A stretch of DNA of 64,000 nt from DASPOJ01 sp050014395 (GTDB taxonomy: Bacteria; Acidobacteriota; Terriglobia; Acidiferrales; UBA7541). The stretch is from NCBI GenBank assembly GCA_050014395.1, contig JBEKDK010000002.1, forward strand, positions 62,001-126,000. Direction: 5' to 3'. Shown here piece by piece: positions 52,665-60,912 of the stretch. The notes under the pieces were generated by a model. That model had not been told where the DNA came from and ran no database searches. It saw nothing but the letters and a program-made list of their open reading frames with translations. The position numbers and the translations under genes were made by a program. Within the stretch, counting starts at the first letter, position 1; every line of letters begins with the position of its first letter.

Positions 52665-53996
52665 TCACGATGCCGTCGAATCCTTGCGGCGAGGCAGGAA
52701 CATCTGCGCCAACAGCAGGGCGTAGAACGGCGCATACGTCAGCCATTGCAGCGCCGGGTTGAATCGCCACTCACCCAGTGCGTCATATCCAATTCGCACG
52801 TTGTGGGAGAGGAACACGAGCACCGTCAGCAGCAGCCAAGCCGTGTTCGGGAAAAAACACAACAGCGGCACGATCCAAGTGAAATACCAGGGATACCCGT
52901 TCGGCGCGAACAACAGGATCGTTGCGACCAGCAGATACGCCGCGCGCGCCGGCTCGGCCCGCCGCGCCGCGAGCCACACCGCCAGGCACACCACAGCCAC
53001 GCGTCCCACCAAGACGGCGAAAGCATGCGAGCCCGAAATCCAGCGCAACACAGAATACAAACTGGCGTTGTTGTTCTGCCAAGCCGGCAAGTAATACGCG
53101 TGCATGGTGCGCGCAAAGTCCGCCCATCCCGTACGGTACGGCCATGCGCATGCCAACGCCACAGCCGCGGCAGCGGCGGCAGCGATCCATCCGCGCGCGC
53201 GCCGCGGCCAGCCCGCGCGCACAAACCACAATGGCAACAACGTCGCCGGAAAAAATTTCGCCATGGTTCCAACCGCCAGCGCCATCGTTGACACAATTGG
53301 CCGCCTTCGTATAATCAAAATGGCAGCCACCAGTGCGGCGACGGCCAACGAATCGTTGTGACCGCTGCCGGCAAACTCAATAATCACCAGGGGGTTCCAG
53401 GCGTAAATGGCCAAACGGGCGATCCTTTGCCCGGACTCTCGCACCCAGAACCCGAGCATTCCGACCACAGCTAAATCGGCCAGCACAAACGGTAATTTGA
53501 AACCGATCGGCCCAGGCAACAGGCGCCACGTCGCGCGGAATACCAGCTCCAATAAAGGCGGATAAACGGTCGGCAATTCGTGGGCAGGCATCAGCTGCCA
53601 TCCGCCGCCGGACTCGCCGCGCAAATAGCCCAGGCGCGCATCGTCCGGACGAATCGAATAGGGGTTCTGCCCTGCGGCTTGCACTTGGCCGTCCCAGCGA
53701 TAGCGGTAGAGGTCGGTCGAAAGCGTGGGCGCCAGCGGCAATAGAGTCAGTCGAAACGCCAGCGCGCCCAGCAGCACCAGCAGGAAGCCAGCGCGGGAAT
53801 CGCGCAATTGTTCAAGGGCGTACAGAGCGATGAAGTAGACGACGCCGGCGCCTAGCGCCAGCGGAATGAAGGTAACCACGTGCGCCGAAAGATCGCGCAA
53901 GCGCGCCATGCCCAGGAATATTGCTTCCAGGGCAAGCAGCAACGCCACAGCTGCGGCGCCCTGGCCGCGCGGCAGGCTGCGCTCGCGAGTCAGCAT
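52665..53996 (-). CDS. Polytopic glycosyltransferase (GT-C / GT87-like)
   Basis: A 443-residue membrane protein with about 11 hydrophobic segments. The first periplasmic loop holds STDLYRYRWDGQVQAAGQNP, a DxxRYxWDG motif typical of GT-C polyprenyl-phosphate-sugar mannosyltransferases of the DUF2029/GT87 type, followed by HELPTVYPPLLELVF. Later FAPNGYPWYFTWIVPLL is also characteristic. The donor and acceptor are unknown. Start ATG 53996 is 23 bases from the divergent cellulose-synthase-like gene, so the two promoters must overlap. Confidence 0.8.
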   Translation of the reverse strand: MLTRERSLPRGQGAAAVALLLALEAIFLGMARLRDLSAHVVTFIPLALGAGVVYFIALYALEQLRDSRAGFLLVLLGALAFRLTLLPLAPTLSTDLYRYRWDGQVQAAGQNPYSIRPDDARLGYLRGESGGGWQLMPAHELPTVYPPLLELVFRATWRLLPGPIGFKLPFVLADLAVVGMLGFWVRESGQRIARLAIYAWNPLVIIEFAGSGHNDSLAVAALVAAILIIRRRPIVSTMALAVGTMAKFFPATLLPLWFVRAGWPRRARGWIAAAAAAAVALACAWPYRTGWADFARTMHAYYLPAWQNNNASLYSVLRWISGSHAFAVLVGRVAVVCLAVWLAARRAEPARAAYLLVATILLFAPNGYPWYFTWIVPLLCFFPNTAWLLLTVLVFLSHNVRIGYDALGEWRFNPALQWLTYAPFYALLLAQMFLPRRKDSTAS

Positions 53997-54019
53997 GGAA
54001 ATGGAGTAACGTAGCGGCG

Positions 54020-55657
54020 ATGCGGCTCTTGGTTCATCTCGGAATGCTAGCGGCGCACGGGCCCCTGTCCAACTATTGGTCGAAGCTGACCGACGCCAGC
54101 CGGAATCCCTTTCGCGGCCTCTACCAGATGAATTTGTTCGATCTGGCGGTGACGCTGCCGTACTTTGCCGTGTTGATCGTGCTCGCGTCCTACGGACTGC
54201 ACCGCTACTGGCTGGTCTACCACTATTTCAAGAATCGCCGGAATGTTCCCGGCCCGCCTCCCGCGATGGAAAGCTGGCCCAAGGTTACCATACAGCTTCC
54301 CATCTTTAATGAGCGCTACGTCGTCGAGCGATTGATCGACTGCATCGCGCGCTTCGATTATCCGCGCGAATTGCTGGACGTCCAGGTGCTTGACGATTCC
54401 ACTGACGAGACTCGCGAAGTCGCCACCGCTTGCGTCGATCGCTATCGCGCACTGGGCTTCCCGATTCGCTACCTGCACCGCGATGACCGCACCGGCTTCA
54501 AAGCCGGCGCCCTGGCTTACGGTCTGGAATCCGCCACCGGCGAATTCGTCGCCATCTTCGACGCCGACTTCTTGCCCAGCCCGGATTTTCTGCGCCGCAC
54601 CGTGCCGTATTTCAACGATCCCAAAGTCGCGATGGTGCAAACGCGCTGGACGTACCTGAATCGCGATTATTCCGCGCTCACCCAAGTGGAATCCATCTTG
54701 CTCGATGGCCACTTCATCATCGAGCACGGCGCTCGCTCGCGCAGCGGCGTATTTTTCAATTTCAACGGCACTGCCGGCGTTTGGCGGCGTTGCGCGATTG
54801 ACGATGCCGGCGGCTGGCAGCACGACACGCTCACCGAGGACACCGATCTCTCTTATCGCGCGCAACTCCGCGGCTGGCTTTTCATGTATCTGCCCGACGT
54901 CGAATGCGCCTCCGAGCTGCCTGTTGAAATGAACTCCTTCAAAACGCAGCAGGCGCGCTGGGCCAAAGGCCTGATGCAAACCGGTAAGAAAATTTTGCCG
55001 CGCGTGCTGCGCTCCGATCAACCCTGGGCCGTGAAAGCCGAAGCCATCTTCCATCTCACCGCCAACATCAGCTATCCGCTGATGGTGGTGCTATCCACAC
55101 TGCTGCTCCCGGCGATGATCGTGCGCTTCTATCAGGGCTGGTTTCAGATGATGATCATCGATCTGCCGCTCTTCCTGGCCTCGAGCTTTTCCATTTCTGG
55201 CTTCTACCTTTCGGCGCAGCGCGCGCTCTATCCGCATCGCTGGTATCGCTCGATCCTGTACATGCCGTTTGTGATGGCCATCGGGATCGGCCTGTCGGTT
55301 CGCAATGCTAGGGCGGTGCTTGAAGCCCTGTTCGGCATGAAATCCGATTTTGCCCGCACGCCGAAATATCGCATCGAAGGCCAATCCGGCAGTTGGCGCA
55401 AGAAATCCTATCGAAATCGCGCTGGTTGGGGACCGTATCTGGAAGTCGCGCTCGGGCTGTATTTCGCCGCCACGGTCCTCTACGCAATTCAGAACGAGAG
55501 CTACGTCACGATTCCGTTTCTTCTTCTGTTTGTTTGGGGATATCTCTACACCGGCGTGATGTCGCTCGGCCAAATTTGGTTTGAGCGCCTGCGACTCGGC
55601 TCGGACGGCGCCGCCGCCGAAGTTCGCCCCTCCGCCACCGGCGTGCCCAGCTTCTAG
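54020..55657 (+). CDS. Cellulose-synthase-like family 2 glycosyltransferase
   Basis: A 545-residue inner-membrane enzyme with one N-terminal span, a GT-A domain and at least four C-terminal spans. The motifs are VLDDSTDETR, IFDADFLPSPDFL, TEDTDLSYR (catalytic Asp) and QQARW (QxxRW), a processive type. It would add sugars to a polymer or glycolipid across the membrane. No BcsB, BcsZ or PilZ domain is attached, so it is not a classical cellulose synthase; a glucomannan- or GTase-like product is possible. ATG 54020; ATG 54128 would cut off residues 1-36. Confidence 0.88.
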   Translation: MRLLVHLGMLAAHGPLSNYWSKLTDASRNPFRGLYQMNLFDLAVTLPYFAVLIVLASYGLHRYWLVYHYFKNRRNVPGPPPAMESWPKVTIQLPIFNERYVVERLIDCIARFDYPRELLDVQVLDDSTDETREVATACVDRYRALGFPIRYLHRDDRTGFKAGALAYGLESATGEFVAIFDADFLPSPDFLRRTVPYFNDPKVAMVQTRWTYLNRDYSALTQVESILLDGHFIIEHGARSRSGVFFNFNGTAGVWRRCAIDDAGGWQHDTLTEDTDLSYRAQLRGWLFMYLPDVECASELPVEMNSFKTQQARWAKGLMQTGKKILPRVLRSDQPWAVKAEAIFHLTANISYPLMVVLSTLLLPAMIVRFYQGWFQMMIIDLPLFLASSFSISGFYLSAQRALYPHRWYRSILYMPFVMAIGIGLSVRNARAVLEALFGMKSDFARTPKYRIEGQSGSWRKKSYRNRAGWGPYLEVALGLYFAATVLYAIQNESYVTIPFLLLFVWGYLYTGVMSLGQIWFERLRLGSDGAAAEVRPSATGVPSF

Positions 55658-55664
55658 CGCCTAC

Positions 55665-56747
55665 CTACTGGTTGTTTTCCAGCTTGCTCTTGATGTCCGC
55701 GAGTTGGTCTTCGAGATTTGAAACCGAGCGGCCCACCGCGACGTGGCGAATGATGGTTCCTTTCACGCCCGTTAAGCCCGCCTGCTCGGATCCCATCGCC
55801 ACGATCAGATAAAAACCGGGATGCGCCGGGTTGTGTCCGCGCACGCAAAAACTCATGTCCAATGCCGTCTCGAAGTAGTGGCTCGAATAGAGCTGCTTCT
55901 CAGCGATAGCGCATGCGATATCGTCGTCAAGTTTTCCGCGCATGGAAATCACTTGCACCACGCGCAATGTGGGCTTAAATCCAAACTTGACGCGCGACCA
56001 GTAGAACATATTCTCGGCGTTCGCGGGCTTGCCACTGGGATACGAAAGCAGATAGCGGTAGAAATCCGGCAGGCGCTGCGGCAACACTTTCACATAGCTC
56101 AGCATGTAGGCGAACTGCTGCGCCACTGCGGTCGGTTCAGGCTTGTCGTCATATTCCCCCAGGACTTGATCGCCCCCGCGCTGATACGCCAGCAGATCCT
56201 GGAGCGCCGTTTTGTGCAAAAGGTCGTTCACTTGTTGATCCACATTTGCGGCGGACCAATCAATCGATCGCTGCAGCGTTAGGATGGAACTCGCGGGCAT
56301 CTGAATCGCGCAATCGCCGGGCTGGCATTTCTTCAGCGCCTGCACGTCGTCATCGTCGAATGAAAAACCATTCAAATCGGAAAGCTGCGGGGGATTGCTG
56401 AACGGCTCTAGCGCCATGGTGTACGGTAAGTGGCGAAGCCGGTTCACATCGCGCGCAAATCTGTAATATGCTTCCGGCGTGGCCTTGATGTAGACCGCGC
56501 CGAACAAAAACACCTCGGCCGGAGTGCGGGAATCCAGAGCCTTCGCGACCGGCCGCCCACTGCTGATCGCGGCGATCTGATCGTCGCTCAGCCCAATATC
56601 CTGCCGAAAGAAGTTCAGCAAATCGGGACTCGCTTGGCAAAACCCCGGCACAGCTGCCGCGATTATCATGATCAGTACGGCGCAACCCGCGATGATCGCT
56701 CGCATGATCACAAATCTTCCCCCGGTGCGTTTCACTGCATCGCTCAC
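55665..56747 (-). CDS. Secreted protein of unknown function
   Basis: A 360-residue exported protein: signal core IIAGCAVLIMIIAAAVPGFCQ, then an alpha-beta domain with segments SPDLLNFFRQDIGLSDDQI and FFYWS-type (ENMFYWSRVKFGFKPTLRVVQVISM). I do not recognise it. The C-terminus is a charged helix (NLEDQLADIKSKLENNQ). GTG 56747 with AAAGGA six bases upstream is chosen; ATG 56705 would also leave a signal. It is convergent with the cellulose-synthase-like gene. Confidence 0.75.
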   Translation of the reverse strand: MSDAVKRTGGRFVIMRAIIAGCAVLIMIIAAAVPGFCQASPDLLNFFRQDIGLSDDQIAAISSGRPVAKALDSRTPAEVFLFGAVYIKATPEAYYRFARDVNRLRHLPYTMALEPFSNPPQLSDLNGFSFDDDDVQALKKCQPGDCAIQMPASSILTLQRSIDWSAANVDQQVNDLLHKTALQDLLAYQRGGDQVLGEYDDKPEPTAVAQQFAYMLSYVKVLPQRLPDFYRYLLSYPSGKPANAENMFYWSRVKFGFKPTLRVVQVISMRGKLDDDIACAIAEKQLYSSHYFETALDMSFCVRGHNPAHPGFYLIVAMGSEQAGLTGVKGTIIRHVAVGRSVSNLEDQLADIKSKLENNQ

Positions 56748-56957
56748 TTTCAGTCCTTTCAAACTGTGGCTGGCAAAAATTCCGATTCGACGACGTCCTG
56801 CCCGCGTTCAAAATGCCGCGCCGTAACCGCCCCGAAAAGTGAAGCTACCTAAACCACGTAACCGGCAAGATTGAGCGTAACCTGTGCGAGGCTGCGTGAC
56901 AAGAAGCTCCCGGATGCCCCGCTTGCGCCGGCCGCCGGGTTCTTCTACTGTGGAAGA

Positions 56958-57929
56958 ATGACCGCTGAAAACTGGAAACCCAGAAAGGTAGTGATCGTCG
57001 GGGCGGGCGCCGTGGGTTCCACCTTCGCCTATGCGCTGGCCCAAAGCGGATTGGCGGACGAGATCGGCTTGCTGGACTCCAATCGCGAACTGGCAATGGG
57101 ACAAGTGCTCGATTTGGCCCACGGGCAAGCTTTTTTTCCTTCCGTCCAAATTCGCGAAGCCCAGACTGCGGATTTCGGCGACGCGCACCTGATCTTCATT
57201 ACCGCCGGGTCAAAACAACGGCCGGGCGAATCGCGCCTCGCGCTCTTGCAGCGCAACGCCAAAATCATCCAGGACATCATGGATGAAATTGTGCGCCAGA
57301 ATTCGCCCGCGGTCGTCGTGGTGGTGTCCAATCCGGTGGACATTCTCACCTATGTCGCGCACAAACGCTCTGGCTGGCCGCGCGGACGCGTCATCGGCTC
57401 CGGCACCGTGTTGGACAGCGCGCGTTTCCGGTCTCTGCTCAGCCAGCATTGCGAAGTGGATGTGCACAACGTCCACGCCTACATCTTGGGAGAGCATGGA
57501 GACACTGAAGTCGCCGCATGGTCCATGACTAACATGGCCGGCGTGCCCATCGACCTATATTGCGGGCTCTGCGGAAAATGCGAGGATTGGGAAGAATCAA
57601 AGCGCAAGATTGCGGAAGCGGTCAGAAATTCCGCTTACCATATCATCGACTACAAGGGCGCCACTTGGTTTGCTGTCGGCCTTGCCCTGACGCGGATCGC
57701 GGCAGCGATCCTGCGCAATCAGAATAGCGCGCTCACAGTTTCGGCCGTGCTGGAAGGCGAATACGGATTGAGCGGAATCAGCCTGGGTGTTCCCTGCATC
57801 GTTTCACAGAAGGGCGTCGCGCGCATTTTGGAAGTTAACCTGCCACCGGTCGAGCAAGATGCGCTCGCCAAGTCTGCGGCCGTCCTGCGCGAGCTGATCG
57901 CACAGTTGCATCTTCCGGTCGCATCGTGA
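56958..57929 (+). CDS. ldh: L-lactate dehydrogenase
   Basis: NAD-dependent interconversion of pyruvate and lactate. The 323 residues carry the Rossmann GAGAVGS at 15-21, the substrate loop TAGSKQRPGESRL (Gln before the conserved Arg marks lactate rather than malate specificity), SNPVDILTYV and the catalytic EHGDTEVAAWSM His. Start ATG 56958, with TGGAAG just upstream. The cupin gene follows 15 bases later. Confidence 0.94.
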   Translation: MTAENWKPRKVVIVGAGAVGSTFAYALAQSGLADEIGLLDSNRELAMGQVLDLAHGQAFFPSVQIREAQTADFGDAHLIFITAGSKQRPGESRLALLQRNAKIIQDIMDEIVRQNSPAVVVVVSNPVDILTYVAHKRSGWPRGRVIGSGTVLDSARFRSLLSQHCEVDVHNVHAYILGEHGDTEVAAWSMTNMAGVPIDLYCGLCGKCEDWEESKRKIAEAVRNSAYHIIDYKGATWFAVGLALTRIAAAILRNQNSALTVSAVLEGEYGLSGISLGVPCIVSQKGVARILEVNLPPVEQDALAKSAAVLRELIAQLHLPVAS

Positions 57930-57944
57930 CACGGAAACGCTGCA

Positions 57945-58304
57945 ATGGAAAAAACCATGCCCCAAGACGCTGAACCGAAATCCAAGGGATTCCCCGCGGC
58001 AGGTGCGGCTAAAGCTGCCGATCTCGTCGCTTATCAAGACGGCGCCGTCGTCAGCCGCGAAATCATGAAACGGCCGGCCGGCAATGTGACGCTGTTCGCG
58101 TTTGACGAAGGTCAAGGTTTGACCGAGCACTCCTCGCCGTTCGACGCGTTGGTGCAGGTGCTGGAAGGCACAGTGGAGATCACGATTTCCGGCAAACCTC
58201 AGCGCTTGCAGGCTGGCGAACTTATCCTCATGCCGGCCAATCAGCCACACGCGCTCAAGGCCATCAAGCGCTTCAAAATGATCCTGACAATGATTCGATC
58301 CTAA
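57945..58304 (+). CDS. Small cupin-domain protein
   Basis: A 119-residue single-domain cupin with LTEHSSPFDALVQVLEG and the LQAGELILMPANQPHAL half, typical of the two cupin motifs. No signal peptide. The function is unknown; it probably binds a metal through the conserved His residues. It follows ldh with 15 bases between them, implying co-transcription. Confidence 0.85.
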   Translation: MEKTMPQDAEPKSKGFPAAGAAKAADLVAYQDGAVVSREIMKRPAGNVTLFAFDEGQGLTEHSSPFDALVQVLEGTVEITISGKPQRLQAGELILMPANQPHALKAIKRFKMILTMIRS

Positions 58305-58313
58305 GACCTTGAT

Positions 58314-58610
58314 TCATCCCGCGCGTCGATTGCAAATTGGCCCCAATTCAGCAATCAACTTTTTCTTCCGCGCCACCCGCTCGCTTGCGGGCGTCAATTC
58401 AAATTGAAAGCCGAACGGAGCGTTCCGTTTGATGCACGCGTTATCTCCATCGAAGTGCGCGAGTAAGCTTTTCCGAATGTCGCCGGATTCCCCCACATAA
58501 ATCCAATCCTTGGTATTGAAGATCGCATAGACACCCGAAGCCTGCCGGACACGCATGAGAATTGTCTGGCTTTTCCATGGATGGGAAGCCGCCTTCCGAC
58601 CGATGGCCAT
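58314..58610 (-). CDS. Short GIY-YIG-like protein, probably without nuclease activity
   Basis: A 98-residue protein. The GIY-YIG core is seen as GVYAIFNTKDWIYVGES followed by GDIRKSLLAHF. In active members an Arg precedes the helix ending in His (often RxxxH); here that place is Ser, and no later Glu is clearly aligned. ATG 58610 follows AGGAGG by five bases, so the gene start is well defined. TAGAAT at 58639-58644 is a possible -10. Convergent with the cupin gene. Confidence 0.75.
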   Translation of the reverse strand: MAIGRKAASHPWKSQTILMRVRQASGVYAIFNTKDWIYVGESGDIRKSLLAHFDGDNACIKRNAPFGFQFELTPASERVARKKKLIAELGPICNRRAG

Positions 58611-58827
58611 TTCGCCCTCCTGGCACCGCATTGAGGATATTCTACTCTCAAGTGCCGTCGCAGTTATCTAGTTCTTGCATGATTTTTGGCAACTTGCCTG
58701 TCCAGGTGCGTGGCGAATCTGCGGTCAACGAACGATAGACACGATCACCGTTCGCGTGTATCCTTGATTCAACTTTGGGTGACGGTCGGAGATTTCTGTC
58801 GCCCAATTGCACGCCGAAGGGTCAGTT

Positions 58828-59721
58828 TTGCGAAGTGTTAGTGCGGTCATAATTGCATTCAATGAAGAACTGGATATTGCCAGAGCCCTTGCCTCTGTAG
58901 CCTGGTGCGACGAAGTGCTTGTCGTCGATTCGGGCAGCACCGATCGAACGCTTGAAGTGTGCAAGGCATTCGGCTGCAAAGTCTTGCACCGCGAATTTGC
59001 CGGCTACGGCGAACAGAAAGCCTTCGCCGTGTCGCAAGCGGCCAACGATTGGATTCTCGCTATCGATGCCGACGAACAAATCCCTGCTGCCCTGCGCGAC
59101 GAAATCCAAACCAAGTTGGCGCGCGCGACCGACTGCAGCGGTTATTACATCCCTATTACCACGGTGCTATGGGATCAGGTCGTGCGAACCGGCCGCCGCC
59201 ACACCAAACCCAAGCTGAGGTTGTTCGATCGCAAGTATGGAAATTTTCGCAATCAGTTGGTGCATGAGTCGGTGCATCTCGAGGGCCGCACCGAGCGCCT
59301 GCGCCAGCCGATGTACAACTATTCCTACGCCAGCATCGCCGACTATTTCGAGAAGTTCAATCGCTATACCAGTCTGGCCGCGCTCCAAAGCTTTAGGCCC
59401 GGCGAGCGCTCGAGTTTTCTCCGTGCCGTCGCTGCGATGCCGCTCACGTTCATTCAGCTCTATTTCTTGAAGGGCTTCATATGGGACGGCCCCGCCGGTT
59501 TCACATGGTCGCTGGTTTCTTCGATGTATCCGGCCGTCAAATATTTTAAGTTGGCGGAGTTTTATCGAGCCTACGACTTGCAGCGCGCCAAGGATGCCCT
59601 TCTCGAATCCTCGCCCAGCCGCGCAGAGGCTCTCGAGCCTGCTCGATTGCGCCCGGCATCAACACTTTCTGACGATTTGGTCGCCGCAGCGCCTTATGAG
59701 CAACGCGCGGCGCGCGGATAG
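58828..59721 (+). CDS. WaaE/KdtX-like family 2 glycosyltransferase
   Basis: A 297-residue GT2 enzyme. VSAVIIAFNEELDIARALAS opens the GT-A fold, followed by EVLVVDSGSTDRTLEV and AIDADEQIPAAL (catalytic DxD-like). The LVHESVHLEG and later AGFTWSLVSS segments match the LPS core glycosyltransferase WaaE group. It lacks long membrane spans. TTG 58828 is chosen because GAAGGG lies about seven bases upstream; TTG 58807 is an alternative. The polysaccharide deacetylase gene follows, suggesting surface-glycan or lipid A modification. Confidence 0.82.
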   Translation: MRSVSAVIIAFNEELDIARALASVAWCDEVLVVDSGSTDRTLEVCKAFGCKVLHREFAGYGEQKAFAVSQAANDWILAIDADEQIPAALRDEIQTKLARATDCSGYYIPITTVLWDQVVRTGRRHTKPKLRLFDRKYGNFRNQLVHESVHLEGRTERLRQPMYNYSYASIADYFEKFNRYTSLAALQSFRPGERSSFLRAVAAMPLTFIQLYFLKGFIWDGPAGFTWSLVSSMYPAVKYFKLAEFYRAYDLQRAKDALLESSPSRAEALEPARLRPASTLSDDLVAAAPYEQRAARG

Positions 59722-59827
59722 ATCCACGTTCCACGTTTCCTGGCGCAATCGCGTTTTTCTTGATTTTGATGAATCCGCTCTGATTAACTCCTTGCTTCAC
59801 GCCGTCCGGCGGCTGCCTTCCCGATGA
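59697..59827 (+). CDS. Possible 43-residue overlapping ORF
   Basis: ATG 59697 lies inside the end of the glycosyltransferase gene in another frame, and its stop overlaps the deacetylase ATG by four bases (ATGA). The second half (SWRNRVFLDFDESALINSLL) has protein-like composition. It would couple the two larger genes. It has no clear Shine-Dalgarno and no family resemblance, so it may be chance. Confidence 0.25.
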
Positions 59828-60663
59828 TTTCACCCACGCTGATTTCCGGCGGCATCGCACTGCTTCTGATTCTGTTGTGGCTCATCTATCGCTACAGCCT
59901 CTTCATATCGGCGCCAAACGGATTGCCGATCCTTCTGTATCACAAGGTCTCTCTCGATCGGAACGACGCGCTGACCATCTCCGTCGATCGCCTTGATCGC
60001 CAGCTTGCCTATATCGATTCAAGTGGCTACACGCCGATTTCATTCGCGGAATTGAAGGCGTCGTTCGACGGCCTGCGCACCCTCCCCGCCAAACCCGTCA
60101 TCGTCACTTTTGACGACGGATACGTAAGCACTTACGAGCTTGCGTATCCGCTTCTCGTCAAGCACGACGTGAAGGCAACGATTTTTTTGCCCACCGCCTT
60201 CATCGGCGGAAATGCCGGCTGGAGCGGCGCAAGCGAGCCGCTGATCTCCTACGAAATGATCGGCCAGCTTGCGGCAAATCGGCCGGCGGGAAACCAGCAC
60301 GCCGGAAAGCTCATCGAGTTCGCACTTCACGGCCATCGCCACGAAAGTTACGAGCGATATACGCCCGCGCAGATCGAATCTGATTTGTCCCAGTGCCTGC
60401 ACGCTCTCGAAGCCAGCGGTTGCGCCTTCGGCCGCGTCTTTGCCTATCCCTACGGCAGAATGCCGCGCGACCCCAGCACCGATAGCGCGATGCGCGAATT
60501 CTTCCGTCGCAACAGAATTGATTTCGCCGCGCGCATCGGCTCCAGAATCAACGCGCTTCCACCTGCGGATGTTTATGAATTGAAGCGCACCGCTGTCCGC
60601 GGCACGGATTCTTTCTGGGAGTTCAAAACGAAGTTGCGCAAGGGCAGGGTCAAACTTTTTTGA
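59824..60663 (+). CDS. Polysaccharide deacetylase (NodB-like)
   Basis: A 279-residue membrane-anchored carbohydrate esterase: one N-terminal span (about 10-29), then the NodB domain. Motif 1 is TFDDGY (95-100), motif 2 is HGHRH (169-173) and motif 3 YPYG (208-211), giving the metal ligands and catalytic base. It removes N-acetyl groups from a glycan or lipid-linked sugar; the substrate is not known. Start ATG 59824. Downstream of the WaaE-like transferase. Confidence 0.9.
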   Translation: MISPTLISGGIALLLILLWLIYRYSLFISAPNGLPILLYHKVSLDRNDALTISVDRLDRQLAYIDSSGYTPISFAELKASFDGLRTLPAKPVIVTFDDGYVSTYELAYPLLVKHDVKATIFLPTAFIGGNAGWSGASEPLISYEMIGQLAANRPAGNQHAGKLIEFALHGHRHESYERYTPAQIESDLSQCLHALEASGCAFGRVFAYPYGRMPRDPSTDSAMREFFRRNRIDFAARIGSRINALPPADVYELKRTAVRGTDSFWEFKTKLRKGRVKLF

Positions 60664-60681
60664 GATTTGGCGAGCCCGTAG

Positions 60682-60900
60682 CTAATGTAAGCCAACCCAA
60701 ACCTGATACACCACCACCACCATCATGAAGAATAGATAGACGCGCAGCGACCAGATAAGAAACTTCTCCGGCCCCGCCAGTCGCCGCCGCGGAATCAAGT
60801 GCTTTTTCAACCCGGCGAGTTGCTCTCGCTCGAGGGACGATAAAACCAATGCTTGATCGGACGGCGTAATCGAATCGTGTTCCTGTTCTTTTGCGACCAT
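60682..60900 (-). CDS. Small single-span membrane protein downstream of NRAMP-like gene
   Basis: A 72-residue protein with a basic N-terminal half (LKKHLIPRRRL) and one C-terminal span (LIWSLRVYLFFMMVVVVYQVWVG at about 48-70, shown here as it reads in two parts). ATG 60900 lies 12 bases after the NRAMP-like stop and has AGGAGGGCGG just upstream, so it is the second gene of that operon. It may be a subunit or regulator of the transporter. Function unknown. Confidence 0.7.
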   Translation of the reverse strand: MVAKEQEHDSITPSDQALVLSSLEREQLAGLKKHLIPRRRLAGPEKFLIWSLRVYLFFMMVVVVYQVWVGLH

Positions 60901-60912
60901 TCTGCCGCCCTC

